Source: JAIXWP01 sp965247015 (lineage in GTDB: Bacteria > Bacteroidota > Bacteroidia > Flavobacteriales_D > Sanyastnellaceae). From it: 64,000 bases of DNA. The position numbers and the translations under genes are program-made. The notes under the pieces were generated by a model that had not been told where the DNA came from, did not search any database, and worked only from the letters and a program-made list of their open reading frames with translations. Positions 45,011-54,032 of this stretch are shown here, piece after piece; position 1 is the first letter of the stretch; every line of letters starts with the position of its first letter. The stretch covers positions 62,001-126,000 of the forward strand of contig CBDFGG010000001.1 in NCBI GenBank assembly GCA_965247015.1, written 5' to 3'.

Positions 45011-45805
45011 ATGAATAAGCAAGAATTGGCACAATTAACCAACGAAGTTATCAAGCTAAGTCGGGAAATTGGAAGTTGGATGAAGCAGCAGACCACTCAC
45101 GAGTCGACTGCAGAAATTAAAACAGAAAATAATCTAGTGACCTTTGTAGACAAGGAAAGCGAGCGTCGCTTTGTTGAAGGCCTTCGCAAGTTGTTGCCAC
45201 AAGCAGGCTTTGTAGCAGAAGAAGGTACTGGAGAAAAAATTGAAGGAGGCTTGAATTGGGTGATTGATCCACTGGATGGCACCACCAATTTTGTACATAG
45301 CGTTCCAGTTTGGTGCACCAGCATTGGACTTACAAACGGAAATGAGCCAATCCTAGGAGTGATATTCGATCCTAATTCAGATGAAATGTTCTCTGCTTCG
45401 AAGGGGAACGGTGCATTTTTAAACGATCAGCCTATCAAGGTTTCGACTATTGCAAGTTTGTCTTCAAGTTTGTTGGTCACTGGATTTCCTTATGATGATT
45501 TTGGACGTGAAGAACAATATTTGAGACTATTCCAAAGCTTGATGCATCGCACGCGCGGAATGCGAAGATTGGGTAGTGCAGCTTTGGACATGGCGTGGAC
45601 AGCCTGTGGAAGATTCGAAGGCTTTTATGAATATGGTTTGAATCCTTGGGACGTAGCTGCAGGTTGCATTATCGTAACCGAAGCAGGTGGTAAAGCGACA
45701 GAATTCAACAACGGCTCCAACCCTATATATGGACTTGATTTGAACTGCACCAACGGTCTGGTGCATGAAGAGCTTCGAGAAATCATAGAACAGTATTTCT
45801 CATAA
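45011..45805 (+). CDS. Inositol monophosphatase family protein
   Basis: 264 residues with the IMPase signature: EEGTGE (about 74), WVIDPLDGTTNFVHSVPVW (about 86-104; metal-binding Asp residues), the RRLGSAALDMAWTACGRFEGFYEYGLNPWDVAAG block (about 178-211; WD with catalytic Asp) and LVTEAGG-type TEAGGKATEF. It cleaves phosphate from inositol-1-phosphate or related sugar phosphates, with Mg2+. Divergent from the molybdoenzyme gene with 47 bp between starts; a near-consensus -7 element TAAATTCG lies at 44999-45006. Confidence 0.9.
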   Translation: MNKQELAQLTNEVIKLSREIGSWMKQQTTHESTAEIKTENNLVTFVDKESERRFVEGLRKLLPQAGFVAEEGTGEKIEGGLNWVIDPLDGTTNFVHSVPVWCTSIGLTNGNEPILGVIFDPNSDEMFSASKGNGAFLNDQPIKVSTIASLSSSLLVTGFPYDDFGREEQYLRLFQSLMHRTRGMRRLGSAALDMAWTACGRFEGFYEYGLNPWDVAAGCIIVTEAGGKATEFNNGSNPIYGLDLNCTNGLVHEELREIIEQYFS

Positions 45806-45808
45806 AAT

Positions 45809-45842
45809 AAAAAGGGCTGCCTTGAAGAAGACAGCCCTTTTT
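45809..45842. terminator. Bidirectional terminator between the IMPase and receptor genes
   Basis: An 11-bp perfect stem (45809-45819 with 45832-45842), a 12-base loop, A and T tracts on the flanks. It stands between the convergent stops at 45805 and 45859. Confidence 0.85.
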
Positions 45843-45858
45843 GTATTTTTTACAAAAA

Positions 45859-48800
45859 CTATATTCTGTAGGTCAAGCTCAGATTGAAAACACGACCTGG
45901 CTTGAAAGATTGCCAATCGTATTCTTTATCCTTGAACTTGTAGTATCTTCTGATTTCAGCATCCAAGATATTTCTTGCTTGAGCGCCTATGGTGAAGTGC
46001 TCACCAATTGCTTTAGAAACAGTGAAATCCAACAATCCAACTGGTTGATCATAAACGTCAGGTGTTCCACCTTTTGTTACTAGGAAAAGCTTTGGACCTT
46101 GAAGATTGTATGCAAGATTTACATTCCATCCAGTAGAATCTGGTGAGAAAGATAAGAATGCGTTAACGATATAAGGTGCTTGACCAAATAAAGGACGGTA
46201 TTCTTTGTGGCTTGGATCGGTTGCTCTAATTTGAGTTAATTCATTTCCTACGATAGAGGTACGACTGATAATGTAAGAGAAATTAACTCCTGCGCTCAAA
46301 GGTCCAGCCAATTGATCTTCGTCTCTCCAAAGTGCTTTTTTCACTTCCAATTCTAGACCATATACTACAGAACGGTCTACGTTCTCCCAAGTCAATTCGA
46401 TGTTTGCAGCGTTTGGATTAGTAACAAGTTCGATTGGTTTTTGGAAATCTTTGAAGAACACACCAGCTGAATAAATCTCTCCTGGATTTGGGAAGTGCTC
46501 AAAACGCAAGTCGTAGTTGTCAATATTTACAATTTGAAGTTCTGGATTACCAGTCAACTGAGTTTGAGTTTCGAAATCATAAGTTGAGAACGGCGCTTTT
46601 TCCAAGAAGCTTGGACGCGCGAGCGTACGGTTGTAACCAGCCCGGATATTCGAAATCTTATTTTGATTTTTCGAAACTTGCCAGTTGAAGTTGAAAGATG
46701 GTAGAACATCTAGTTCATCAATTTTTCCTTCATATTCCTTTCTTAGTTCTTCATTCAACAAAGGTTCCTCGAGCTTTCTACTTTCTAAAAGCATGTCTGT
46801 TTTTTCCAAACGCACGCCTGCTACCAATCTCATTCTTTTATTGAAATTCCAATCTGTCATTGCGTAAGCTGCAATAACTTGTTGATATGCTTTGTAGCTA
46901 TTTTGAAGTTCTGTATCCTCTCTCAAGACAAGATAAGGGTTCGTTCCACCAGGAACCACATTCATATTTGCTGCAATGAAATAGTTCGCTGGATTACCGT
47001 CATATGTCAGACCATTGGAGATAAAGCTATATCGTTGTTCGTCTAGCTTACGTGTAGAATAAACGCGACCAAGTCCGAACATCAATTTGTTTTCGAGTTC
47101 TGGATTTTGACCGATAGGCATATCAAAGTCTACGTGTGTATCGAGGCTACCCTCTCTCATTTGACGATAGTAACGCGTAGGCGCAGGATAAAGGTTGTTA
47201 CGAATAGAGTATTCCAATTCGCCTGCTTCCGTTTGTCCTACCGTGTAACCAGGAAAGTACTCATTCAAGTTTTCACCATCTGCTAAAAGAGCAACTGCGT
47301 CTTCTGTTACATCATTACCTTCAGCATCGAAATACAATGTGCGTGCAGGGAGTTCTTCATAGCTATTTACAAAAACACGAAGGTCTGGTGTGTTCTGCTC
47401 ACCAAAGGTGTAAGAGCCAATCCAAGACATTCTGAGCTTATGGAAATCCATAAAGAGGTGTTCACCCTTCACTTGAGCAATGTTGATTGCACGGGCGTTG
47501 TAATTGATTGTACGCTGCTCCTGCCCTAGTCCTACTTGGTCGCTTGGGTTGATACCATCTTGATAACGTGCTGAGTTGGTCCCCACTTGGGTGCGCATAA
47601 ATACGATACCCACTTTGTTTTTATCATTCAACTTCAAACTAGTGTTTCCAAGTAAACTCAAAAGATTTGTTTCATCACCTCTGGTATCTGAGAACAATTG
47701 ATCTGTGTTAAGGGAATTTACTTCTGTATTCACACCAGTCAACTTGTAGCGACCTGTTACACCGTTTTCATAATAATCGTATTTCTTTGAATAAGTAACA
47801 CCAACGTTATATCCAAACACTTTGCTTCCAATTTTGCCTTGGTTACCAAATGAAAGATTATGACTCATATTGAGCGGTGTTTTTTTTCTTATTGGATCCC
47901 ATGTGTTCTCGAACGACTTGGCCATTTGGCTTAAGTCCTGATTCGATACTTCACGTGCTTCCTGAAGCAGAGCATTTACTTGTGTTAAACTTGTGATACC
48001 ATCATTAGCGTTGGCAGAAATAATTTGATTGATTGTTTGCTGACCAGCCGCTGTTCCGATATCAGAAGCATTGTCAATTCCTAATGCTGCAAGATCACTC
48101 TGCAAGCCACCAAGTACCATCGCATCATAGTAATTAGAGAAATTTACTTGAGGTACTTTTCCATCAGAAACAATAGCATCCACCTCGCGGTAACCGCTGT
48201 CAAATCCCAAGAAGTCTGTGCCTGATGTTATCGATGACATGAATTGATCGTTCAAATTCACGTTCGGGTTGTAGCCAAGACTCACGCCATAAGTAAGGTT
48301 GAATTTTTCAGGAAAATCTTTTGTTCTAACATCAATAAGACCTCCCGTGAAACTACCTGGAAGGTTTGGAGAGAAAGTCTTGCTAATCATTAGATTGTCC
48401 AACGCATTGGTTGGAAAAACGTCCATCTGAATAGAATTACGGCGGGGATCCAAGCTCGGTACTTGAGCGCCATTCAATACAACTTGGCTATAACGATCTG
48501 AAAGACCGCGAACGAATACGAAATTACCAACCAGAGATACTCCTACTACACGTTTGATTGCACCAGAAGCATCACTATCCCCCAACTTCTTCATTTGATC
48601 ACTCGTTGTACCATCCAATACGGTAGCCGATTTTTGCTGCATAGCAGTCAAAAATGTCTTCGATCCTTGATTTGCCTTTGCAACGATTTCAATACCAGCA
48701 ATGCTGTAGCTTTCGCTTGCCAATAGGTGATTGTATATATTTACACCTGGCTTTAAATCAAAAGAAATAGTGTCTGTGCGATAAGAAGTAAAACGAAATA

Positions 48801-49011
48801 CGAAGCGCTGTTTTCCGGGCTCCAAATTTTCAATACTGAAGTTCCCGTCCAAATCCGTAGCAGCTCCTTTGAGAGGATTGCTTTCCATGGTCACAAGCAC
48901 ACCTACCAGGAATTCACCTGTTTCGATATCCGAAATTTGACCACGGAGAGAAGATTGCGCAAAAACAGAAGTGCAAACGAGAGTAAAAATTGCGAAAAAT
49001 ATAGAACGCAT
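45859..49011 (-). CDS. TonB-dependent receptor
   Basis: 1050 residues: signal peptide (MRSIFFAIFTLVCTSVFAQ), a carboxypeptidase-regulatory-like domain (about 22-105: GQISDIETGEFLVGVLVTME, ATDLDGNFSIENLEPG), a plug domain (about 125-230 with SGAIKRVVGVSLVGNFVFVRGLSDRYSQVVLNGAQVPSLDP), and a long 22-strand barrel ending in NLSLTYRI. No SusD partner gene follows, so it is not a SusCD pair. The substrate is unknown. It lies 130 bp downstream of a secreted beta-helix protein on the same strand but behind its terminator, so the two are probably separately expressed though neighbouring. Confidence 0.92.
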   Translation of the reverse strand: MRSIFFAIFTLVCTSVFAQSSLRGQISDIETGEFLVGVLVTMESNPLKGAATDLDGNFSIENLEPGKQRFVFRFTSYRTDTISFDLKPGVNIYNHLLASESYSIAGIEIVAKANQGSKTFLTAMQQKSATVLDGTTSDQMKKLGDSDASGAIKRVVGVSLVGNFVFVRGLSDRYSQVVLNGAQVPSLDPRRNSIQMDVFPTNALDNLMISKTFSPNLPGSFTGGLIDVRTKDFPEKFNLTYGVSLGYNPNVNLNDQFMSSITSGTDFLGFDSGYREVDAIVSDGKVPQVNFSNYYDAMVLGGLQSDLAALGIDNASDIGTAAGQQTINQIISANANDGITSLTQVNALLQEAREVSNQDLSQMAKSFENTWDPIRKKTPLNMSHNLSFGNQGKIGSKVFGYNVGVTYSKKYDYYENGVTGRYKLTGVNTEVNSLNTDQLFSDTRGDETNLLSLLGNTSLKLNDKNKVGIVFMRTQVGTNSARYQDGINPSDQVGLGQEQRTINYNARAINIAQVKGEHLFMDFHKLRMSWIGSYTFGEQNTPDLRVFVNSYEELPARTLYFDAEGNDVTEDAVALLADGENLNEYFPGYTVGQTEAGELEYSIRNNLYPAPTRYYRQMREGSLDTHVDFDMPIGQNPELENKLMFGLGRVYSTRKLDEQRYSFISNGLTYDGNPANYFIAANMNVVPGGTNPYLVLREDTELQNSYKAYQQVIAAYAMTDWNFNKRMRLVAGVRLEKTDMLLESRKLEEPLLNEELRKEYEGKIDELDVLPSFNFNWQVSKNQNKISNIRAGYNRTLARPSFLEKAPFSTYDFETQTQLTGNPELQIVNIDNYDLRFEHFPNPGEIYSAGVFFKDFQKPIELVTNPNAANIELTWENVDRSVVYGLELEVKKALWRDEDQLAGPLSAGVNFSYIISRTSIVGNELTQIRATDPSHKEYRPLFGQAPYIVNAFLSFSPDSTGWNVNLAYNLQGPKLFLVTKGGTPDVYDQPVGLLDFTVSKAIGEHFTIGAQARNILDAEIRRYYKFKDKEYDWQSFKPGRVFNLSLTYRI

Positions 49012-49092
49012 TGTTGTTGTATTTAATCTGCCGCAATTTTCGTCTGCTATGTTACACGATTGTTAATCGGAGTTTATAATAATTAAATGAAA

Positions 49093-49118
49093 AAAGGACG
49101 ACCCGAAGGCCGTCCTTT
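49093..49118 (-). terminator. Terminator of the beta-helix protein gene
   Basis: An 8-bp stem (49093-49100 with 49111-49118) with a short inner CC/GG extension; on the minus strand it is followed by a run of T. It lies 24 bp beyond the stop of the T9SS protein. Confidence 0.75.
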
Positions 49119-49141
49119 ATAAGAATATCTACGAAATTGTT

Positions 49142-52100
49142 TTAGTGTTTTACAACCAATTTGCCAAATGACACTTCGTTGCCGTTTGTCAACTTCACTG
49201 TATAAAGTCCGTCTGACAAGCCTTCCAAAGAAAGTTCAATGTTAGAACCAGATACAGCACTTATTGTATTTTTTACAAAAACTCGTGCACCTGTCATGCT
49301 GTATACTTCAATCGATGCGTTATTCAAAGATTGATTATTTGTAAAGCGAATGTTACCAGAGGTTGGGTTTGGATAAAGATCCATTAACACATTTTCATTT
49401 TTCGCTTCCAATTCATTCACTCCAACGATACAATCGATGTGTCCGTTTGTTGCTAAATAGCTCCATCCATTCAACCAGCTATTGTTAGAACAAGCCTCGT
49501 CCACTTCAAATGCTCCTTTATATGTTACTACATCAAACCAAGAGTCATTCAACACTGAAGATGCAGGAACATCAACTGTTGGAACTGGTGAGATCAAAGG
49601 CAATGAACCAGTGAAATCGTAAGCAATACCAGGGTTAGCTGAACCATTTCCGTTTGCAGCGAAAGATGCTTGGAAAGCAGCATTAGCAGCAGCAAGAGCT
49701 GAAGTTGAGTCAGCAGCACTTGGCCAACCTGTACCCATAACGATCTTGAAATTATCAGATGCAGTAGATACGCCTTCTGTTACTACGTTGTAGAAGCAGT
49801 TACCAGCAAGTACCAATTCACCAGCTTCGAAACGTGCATAGCTATCCTCGCCAGAAGCAAGGTTTTCAACGTCTACACCACGACCCCAATTATAGAAAAT
49901 AGAGTTGTGATATTCACCACCTGCATTGTCTCTGAAAGTAAGCGCGCGGTTACCAGCAGCGATACCCTGACCCATGTAAGTTGCGTTTGCAATAACTGGA
50001 GTAGCATATGGATTACCGTCTTCTGGATCTGTTCCACCATCGTGTTCACCACCACGGTCACCAGTTCCCAAATCACTTACGTCTTGGATAGTGAACCAAT
50101 ACTGGCCCTTACCTCTCCATCCCTCATCATAGTCGAAAGAATCGTCACCAGAATATGCAACTACAGCGTGCTTCACACTAGCAGTACCACCGAAGAATTC
50201 AATTCCGTCGTCAGCGTTAGAAACAACTTCAACATAATCAATCAAAGTTCCTGATCCAACACCACCTAGAGTCAAACCATTGATTTCGTTACCAGCACCG
50301 ATGTCAGTACCACCGTGACGAATAGAGATATATTTCAGGATACCTGAGTTATCCTCATCGTTGTCACCACCATAAATACCGCGTGGTTCAGTTTCAGGAA
50401 TACCTTCGATTTGTGTTTCACCAGGTGATGAGTTCAAACGACCATTACCTAATACAAGAAGACCACCCCACTGACCATTGGTAGTGTAAGGAATAGATCC
50501 ATCTAATGGGTCACCTTCGAATGTGAAGATGATTGGAGCGCTTTCGGTTCCTTCAGCGAAGATTTTACCGCCACGAGCAACAATAAGTGCAGATGCATCA
50601 GCACCAGTACCAGGCATACCTTTAATTACAGTACCTGCTTCGATAGTCAAACACTGACCATCATTTACAAATACAAATCCATCCAATACATAAGTATTAC
50701 ATGCTCTCCAAGTAGTAGTACCAACACCGTTACCATTATCAGCTACGATGATTGTTTCACCGCATGGAAGATCTTGCGTAGCTAAGAAACCATAAGCTGA
50801 AATTGCCGTCCAGTTATTCATCCAGTTTTCAGCACCTGGATCGAAAGCACCTTTATAAGTAACGCTAGAGAACCATTCATCCGTTGCTGGAGTAGCACCA
50901 GAAACGTTGAAAGAAGGAACTGGATTCAAACCACCAGCAGTAGAGAAATTGTAAGTGATTCCTGTTTCAGCAGCCATGTTATTGTTTGCTGCGAAACTAG
51001 CCTGCCAAGCTGCTAACGATGCAGCAAGAGCAGCAGTTGAGTCACCTGGAGTAGGCCATCCAGCACCCATTGTAATTTTGAAAATATCTGAAGCTGTAGC
51101 ATTCTGACCACCACAAAGATCACCGTCAGAAACTACATCTTGAAATACGTTCCCTGAGAATAATAATGTACCCTCAACAAAACGCTCGTAAGAATCTTGT
51201 CCGCTAGCAAGGTTTTCAATATCGATACCACGAGCCCAGTTAGCAAAAACTGAATTGTAATATCTTCCACCCGCATTGTCACGAATAGTTACCGCTCTGT
51301 TTCCAGCGCCGATTCCTTGTCCGATATATGTAGCATTATAGATAGTAGGAATAGCGTAAGGCATTCCATCTTCTGGATCTGTACCACCGTCGTGCTCACC
51401 ACCACGGTCACCTGTAGCTAAGTCTGCAGGATCTTGAACAGTAAACCAAAACTGTCCATACCCTCTCCATCCCTCATCATAGTCAAATGAGTCATCACCG
51501 CTAAATGCAACAGTTGCCCATTTTACATTTGCAGTACCTCCGAAGAATTCGATTCCATCATCTGCATTTGAGAAAACTTCAATGTGCTCGATGATTGTAG
51601 CTGAACCAACGCCACCAAGGGTTAGACCGTTGATTTCATTTCCAGCTCCGATATCTGTACCACCGTGACGGATAGAAACATATGTAAGAATACCTGAATC
51701 GTCTGTGTCATTTGAACCACCATAGATACCTCTTGGCTCTGTTTGCGGAATACCTTCGATTTGTGTTTCACCAGGAGATGAATTCAAAGAAGCATTACCA
51801 AGGATGATAAGACCACCCCATTGACCATTCGTAGAATAAGGAATAGATCCATCCAATGGATCACCGTCGAATGTAAAGATGATTGGTGCATCAGCAGTTC
51901 CTTGTGCAAGGATACGGCCACCTCTCGCCACAACAAGTGCAGAAGCGTCAGCACCTGTGCCTGGAAGACCTTTAATTACTGTTCCTGCTTGGATAGTCAA
52001 CGTTTGTCCGTCATTGACGAAAACAAATCCATCTAAGAAGTAAGTGTTGTCGTTTGTCCAAGTAACAGAACCTGTACCTGAACCATTGTCAGAAATGACA

Positions 52101-52174
52101 ATGTCTGCAGCACTTGCTGAAATCGCCCCAAAGGACAATGCCGCAAGTAAAAATGATTGTAGCAGTTTTTTCAT
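49142..52174 (-). CDS. T9SS-secreted beta-helix protein with internal duplication
   Basis: 1010 residues: signal peptide (LLQSFLLAALSFGAISASAAD), two tandem copies of a domain of about 445 residues, and a T9SS type A sorting domain (LMDLYPNPTSGNIRF, VYSMTGARVFVKNT, GLYTVKLTNGNEVSFGKLVVK). Each copy has LDGFVFVNDGQTLTIQAGTVIKG, APIIFTFDGDPLDGSIPY, NSSPGETQIEGIP, IRHGGTDIGAGNEINGLTLG and DDSFDYDEGWRG blocks, matching right-handed parallel beta-helix-type ladders with metal-binding-like Asp/Gly turns. The copies are about three-quarters identical in long stretches. The TonB-dependent receptor follows on the same strand; homologous proteins beside such receptors suggest a surface ligand-capture role, which is inference. 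Confidence 0.85.
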   Translation of the reverse strand: MKKLLQSFLLAALSFGAISASAADIVISDNGSGTGSVTWTNDNTYFLDGFVFVNDGQTLTIQAGTVIKGLPGTGADASALVVARGGRILAQGTADAPIIFTFDGDPLDGSIPYSTNGQWGGLIILGNASLNSSPGETQIEGIPQTEPRGIYGGSNDTDDSGILTYVSIRHGGTDIGAGNEINGLTLGGVGSATIIEHIEVFSNADDGIEFFGGTANVKWATVAFSGDDSFDYDEGWRGYGQFWFTVQDPADLATGDRGGEHDGGTDPEDGMPYAIPTIYNATYIGQGIGAGNRAVTIRDNAGGRYYNSVFANWARGIDIENLASGQDSYERFVEGTLLFSGNVFQDVVSDGDLCGGQNATASDIFKITMGAGWPTPGDSTAALAASLAAWQASFAANNNMAAETGITYNFSTAGGLNPVPSFNVSGATPATDEWFSSVTYKGAFDPGAENWMNNWTAISAYGFLATQDLPCGETIIVADNGNGVGTTTWRACNTYVLDGFVFVNDGQCLTIEAGTVIKGMPGTGADASALIVARGGKIFAEGTESAPIIFTFEGDPLDGSIPYTTNGQWGGLLVLGNGRLNSSPGETQIEGIPETEPRGIYGGDNDEDNSGILKYISIRHGGTDIGAGNEINGLTLGGVGSGTLIDYVEVVSNADDGIEFFGGTASVKHAVVAYSGDDSFDYDEGWRGKGQYWFTIQDVSDLGTGDRGGEHDGGTDPEDGNPYATPVIANATYMGQGIAAGNRALTFRDNAGGEYHNSIFYNWGRGVDVENLASGEDSYARFEAGELVLAGNCFYNVVTEGVSTASDNFKIVMGTGWPSAADSTSALAAANAAFQASFAANGNGSANPGIAYDFTGSLPLISPVPTVDVPASSVLNDSWFDVVTYKGAFEVDEACSNNSWLNGWSYLATNGHIDCIVGVNELEAKNENVLMDLYPNPTSGNIRFTNNQSLNNASIEVYSMTGARVFVKNTISAVSGSNIELSLEGLSDGLYTVKLTNGNEVSFGKLVVKH
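49430..52105 (-). repeat. Tandem duplication in the beta-helix gene
   Basis: Unit 1 runs from about 52105 to 50766 and unit 2 from about 50765 to 49430. The order of blocks is identical and the similarity extends over nearly the whole unit, including the loop with TDPEDG and the trailing ALAAS-AAFQASFAAN segment. Confidence 0.75.
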
Positions 52175-52296
52175 TGTTGCTTTATTTATTTATCTCGGTT
52201 AATTAATGACTGCGAAGTAAGAGGGCTAATTGAAGGTTGTTATTAGCGCAAGATTATAGTTGCATTACAATGACTTTACTTAAACGTTAAGCCATG

Positions 52297-52617
52297 TTAC
52301 CCCTTTGTATCCAAAGAATCGTTCATTTGCTTTTCGAAAGCAGCAAATGCAGTTTTGAATTTTTCAAAATTCTCTTTATCCACCCAATATTTTGATTTTG
52401 TTCCGAAAATTCTTCCGTTGATTAGTCCTGCTCTTTTCAATTCTCGCAAGTGTTGAATGACTGTTGCTTTAGAAAGTGGCGGAACATCGATCACTTCTCC
52501 CTCGATTTCATTGCCGTGTTTGGCAATGGCCAACAACACTGCAACGCGCGCTGGATGCCCGATTGAGCGCGTGAAGTGAGCAAGCTCTTGTTCTAATATG
52601 CCAAATTGATCCGTCAA
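52297..52617 (-). CDS. ArsR/MarR-like winged-helix regulator
   Basis: 106 residues from the TTG at 52617; the frame continues to a second TTG at 52653. No ATG is available. I prefer 52617 because homologs of this type begin close to DQFGILEQELAHFTRSIGHPARVAVLLAIAKHG, and the added piece (CRCKCKHKN) is unusual. The winged-helix DNA-binding part is VPPLSKATVIQHLRELKRAGLINGRIFG with recognition helix SKATVIQHLRELKRAG, and the wing GTKSKYWVDKEN. The effector is unknown; the metal-binding Cys pair of classical ArsR is absent. It may control the neighbouring receptor genes or the DUF2752 gene, which starts 43-79 bp away on the other strand. Confidence 0.8.
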   Translation of the reverse strand: MTDQFGILEQELAHFTRSIGHPARVAVLLAIAKHGNEIEGEVIDVPPLSKATVIQHLRELKRAGLINGRIFGTKSKYWVDKENFEKFKTAFAAFEKQMNDSLDTKG

Positions 52618-52696
52618 AATATTCTTATGTTTACATTTACATCTGCAAATCAATCAGAGATGTGTTCGTTTAAAATGAACCATTTGTTAAGGTTTA

Positions 52697-53056
52697 ATGA
52701 ATGAATTGCGATGCGCTCCTAATATTCCGTTAACACAGATGAATACTTACTTCGAAGCTGTAGATTGGTTAGGTGATCATTTGCTAACATGTCCTTTCAA
52801 ATCCATGACTGGAATTGACTGTCCAGGCTGTGGAATGCAGCGATCAGTTATAAAATTATTAGAGGGTGATGTTGCACAAAGTATCGCGTTTCATCCAGCA
52901 GGTGCCACTACTCTTTTGATGATCTTACTTCTTATTCTCCATTCAAAATTTGAATTCAAACATGGAGCAAAGACACTCACCATTTTATTCATATTAAATA
53001 TTGCATTGATCATTGGCAACTACATCTATAAAATGTATAACGGCCAACTTTATTAG
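52697..53056 (+). CDS. DUF2752 membrane protein
   Basis: 119 residues (an internal ATG at 52739 is also possible). The family motif CPFKSMTGIDCPGCGMQRSV is fully kept (CxxxxxxGxxCPGCGxxR, about residues 34-52), followed by two hydrophobic helices (ATTLLMILLLILHS; LTILFILNIALIIGNYIYKM). Function is unknown; the Cys pair may bind a metal or be redox active. It is divergent from the ArsR-like regulator. Confidence 0.85.
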   Translation: MNELRCAPNIPLTQMNTYFEAVDWLGDHLLTCPFKSMTGIDCPGCGMQRSVIKLLEGDVAQSIAFHPAGATTLLMILLLILHSKFEFKHGAKTLTILFILNIALIIGNYIYKMYNGQLY

Positions 53057-53149
53057 CAACCTATTATTGAACGCATAGACCTTTTGTAATTTATTCAGGA
53101 AAAAAAAAGAGCTTTTCCTTATCTATGCATTCACAAACCAAATAATCCT

Positions 53150-53515
53150 ATGGAAAACTTCGACATTCAAACCCCAACAGAAAAAATACCTCAATCAACC
53201 GTTATTTTGATTTTAGGTATTGCATCTATTCCTTTGTGTTGCTTCTTTTTTGGCTTACCTTCTTTTATCATAGGTATTGTCAATCTCGTTCTTCATTCAA
53301 AAGCAATGAATGTCTATCGTGAAAATCCAGGAAGATATACCGCTGGGAGTTTATCGAATCTAAAGGCCGGAAAAATTTGTACCATCATCGGACTCATCTT
53401 TGGTATCATCATGGTTCTTCTTTCTGTATGGATGATATCCACTTTTGGGTGGGATGTAATGAATGATCAGGAAGCCTTGCAAAAGGCAATGGAAGAGAAA
53501 TTCCAACCGAGATAA
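53150..53515 (+). CDS. CCC-motif (DUF4190-like) membrane protein
   Basis: 121 residues with two membrane helices (about 20-48: ILILGIASIPLCCFFFGLPSFIIGIVNLVLH; and about 80-105). The Cys pair LCCFFF in helix one and the loop KAMNVYRENPGRY with NLKAGKICTIIGLIFG match a small Bacteroidota family called CCC-motif membrane proteins. The role is unknown. It has a strong terminator directly behind it. Confidence 0.75.
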   Translation: MENFDIQTPTEKIPQSTVILILGIASIPLCCFFFGLPSFIIGIVNLVLHSKAMNVYRENPGRYTAGSLSNLKAGKICTIIGLIFGIIMVLLSVWMISTFGWDVMNDQEALQKAMEEKFQPR

Positions 53516-53524
53516 TAAAACTTG

Positions 53525-53556
53525 AAAATCCCGAGCAATGCTCGGGATTTTTTTTT
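53525..53556 (+). terminator. Rho-independent terminator
   Basis: A 12-bp perfect stem (53525-53536 with 53540-53551), loop AAT and a long T-run. It follows the CCC-motif gene by 10 bp. Confidence 0.9.
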
Positions 53557-53567
53557 AATATAGCCAA

Positions 53568-53972
53568 ATGAGTCTACGTAGCAAGTCAATTATCAAAGCC
53601 ACCCTAGTGTCCATTTCCTTGGCACTAGCTATCAACTTGTTACTGTTTTTTCTAATGACTTCTAAAGGATGGCTCATCGCAGATTTGAGCTATACTCCTG
53701 AAAATGCTCCGAAGTCAATTGGCCCTAATGACATCATTTATGCTACAGTGACTCCCATGATATTGGGTGCCTTACTTTATGCACTCTTGATGCGCTACAC
53801 CCGAAATCCAAAATGGGTGTATTGGACCTTCGCTCTATTACTTCTTTTTCTTTCGTTCATCAACCCATTCATGATCCCCGGGATTGATATTTCTACAGCG
53901 GTGTGCCTCAATGTTATGCACGTCGTATGCGCTGTGATCTCAGCTACAGTGCTCACCAAAATGGTGAAATAA
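53568..53972 (+). CDS. Four-helix membrane protein (DUF6069-like)
   Basis: 134 residues with four predicted membrane helices (about 9-32, 60-82, 88-106, 108-132). The segment IGPNDIIYATVTPMILGALLYALLMRYTRNP and the late FINPFMIPGIDISTAVCLNVMHVVCAVI resemble DUF6069-type proteins. No function is known. It begins just behind the terminator at 53556 and ends 60 bp before icmF. Confidence 0.65.
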   Translation: MSLRSKSIIKATLVSISLALAINLLLFFLMTSKGWLIADLSYTPENAPKSIGPNDIIYATVTPMILGALLYALLMRYTRNPKWVYWTFALLLLFLSFINPFMIPGIDISTAVCLNVMHVVCAVISATVLTKMVK

Positions 53973-53999
53973 GAACTTTCCAATTTGGCCGAGGTTACA

Positions 54000-54007
54000 T
54001 ACCTTTG
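54000..54007 (+). promoter_or_regulatory. -7 element TACCTTTG of icmF
   Basis: Perfect TAnnTTTG 25 bp before the ATG at 54033. No -33 box at a normal distance is obvious (a TTTG stands 12 bp upstream, too close). Confidence 0.45.
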
Positions 54008-54032
54008 ACCACTAGTGATTCAATAAATAATC

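Noticed and set aside
44964..45032. N-terminal extension of the YdeP-like enzyme by 23 residues
   Set aside because: It runs across the spacer and into the divergent IMPase start and does not resemble the family's N-terminus.
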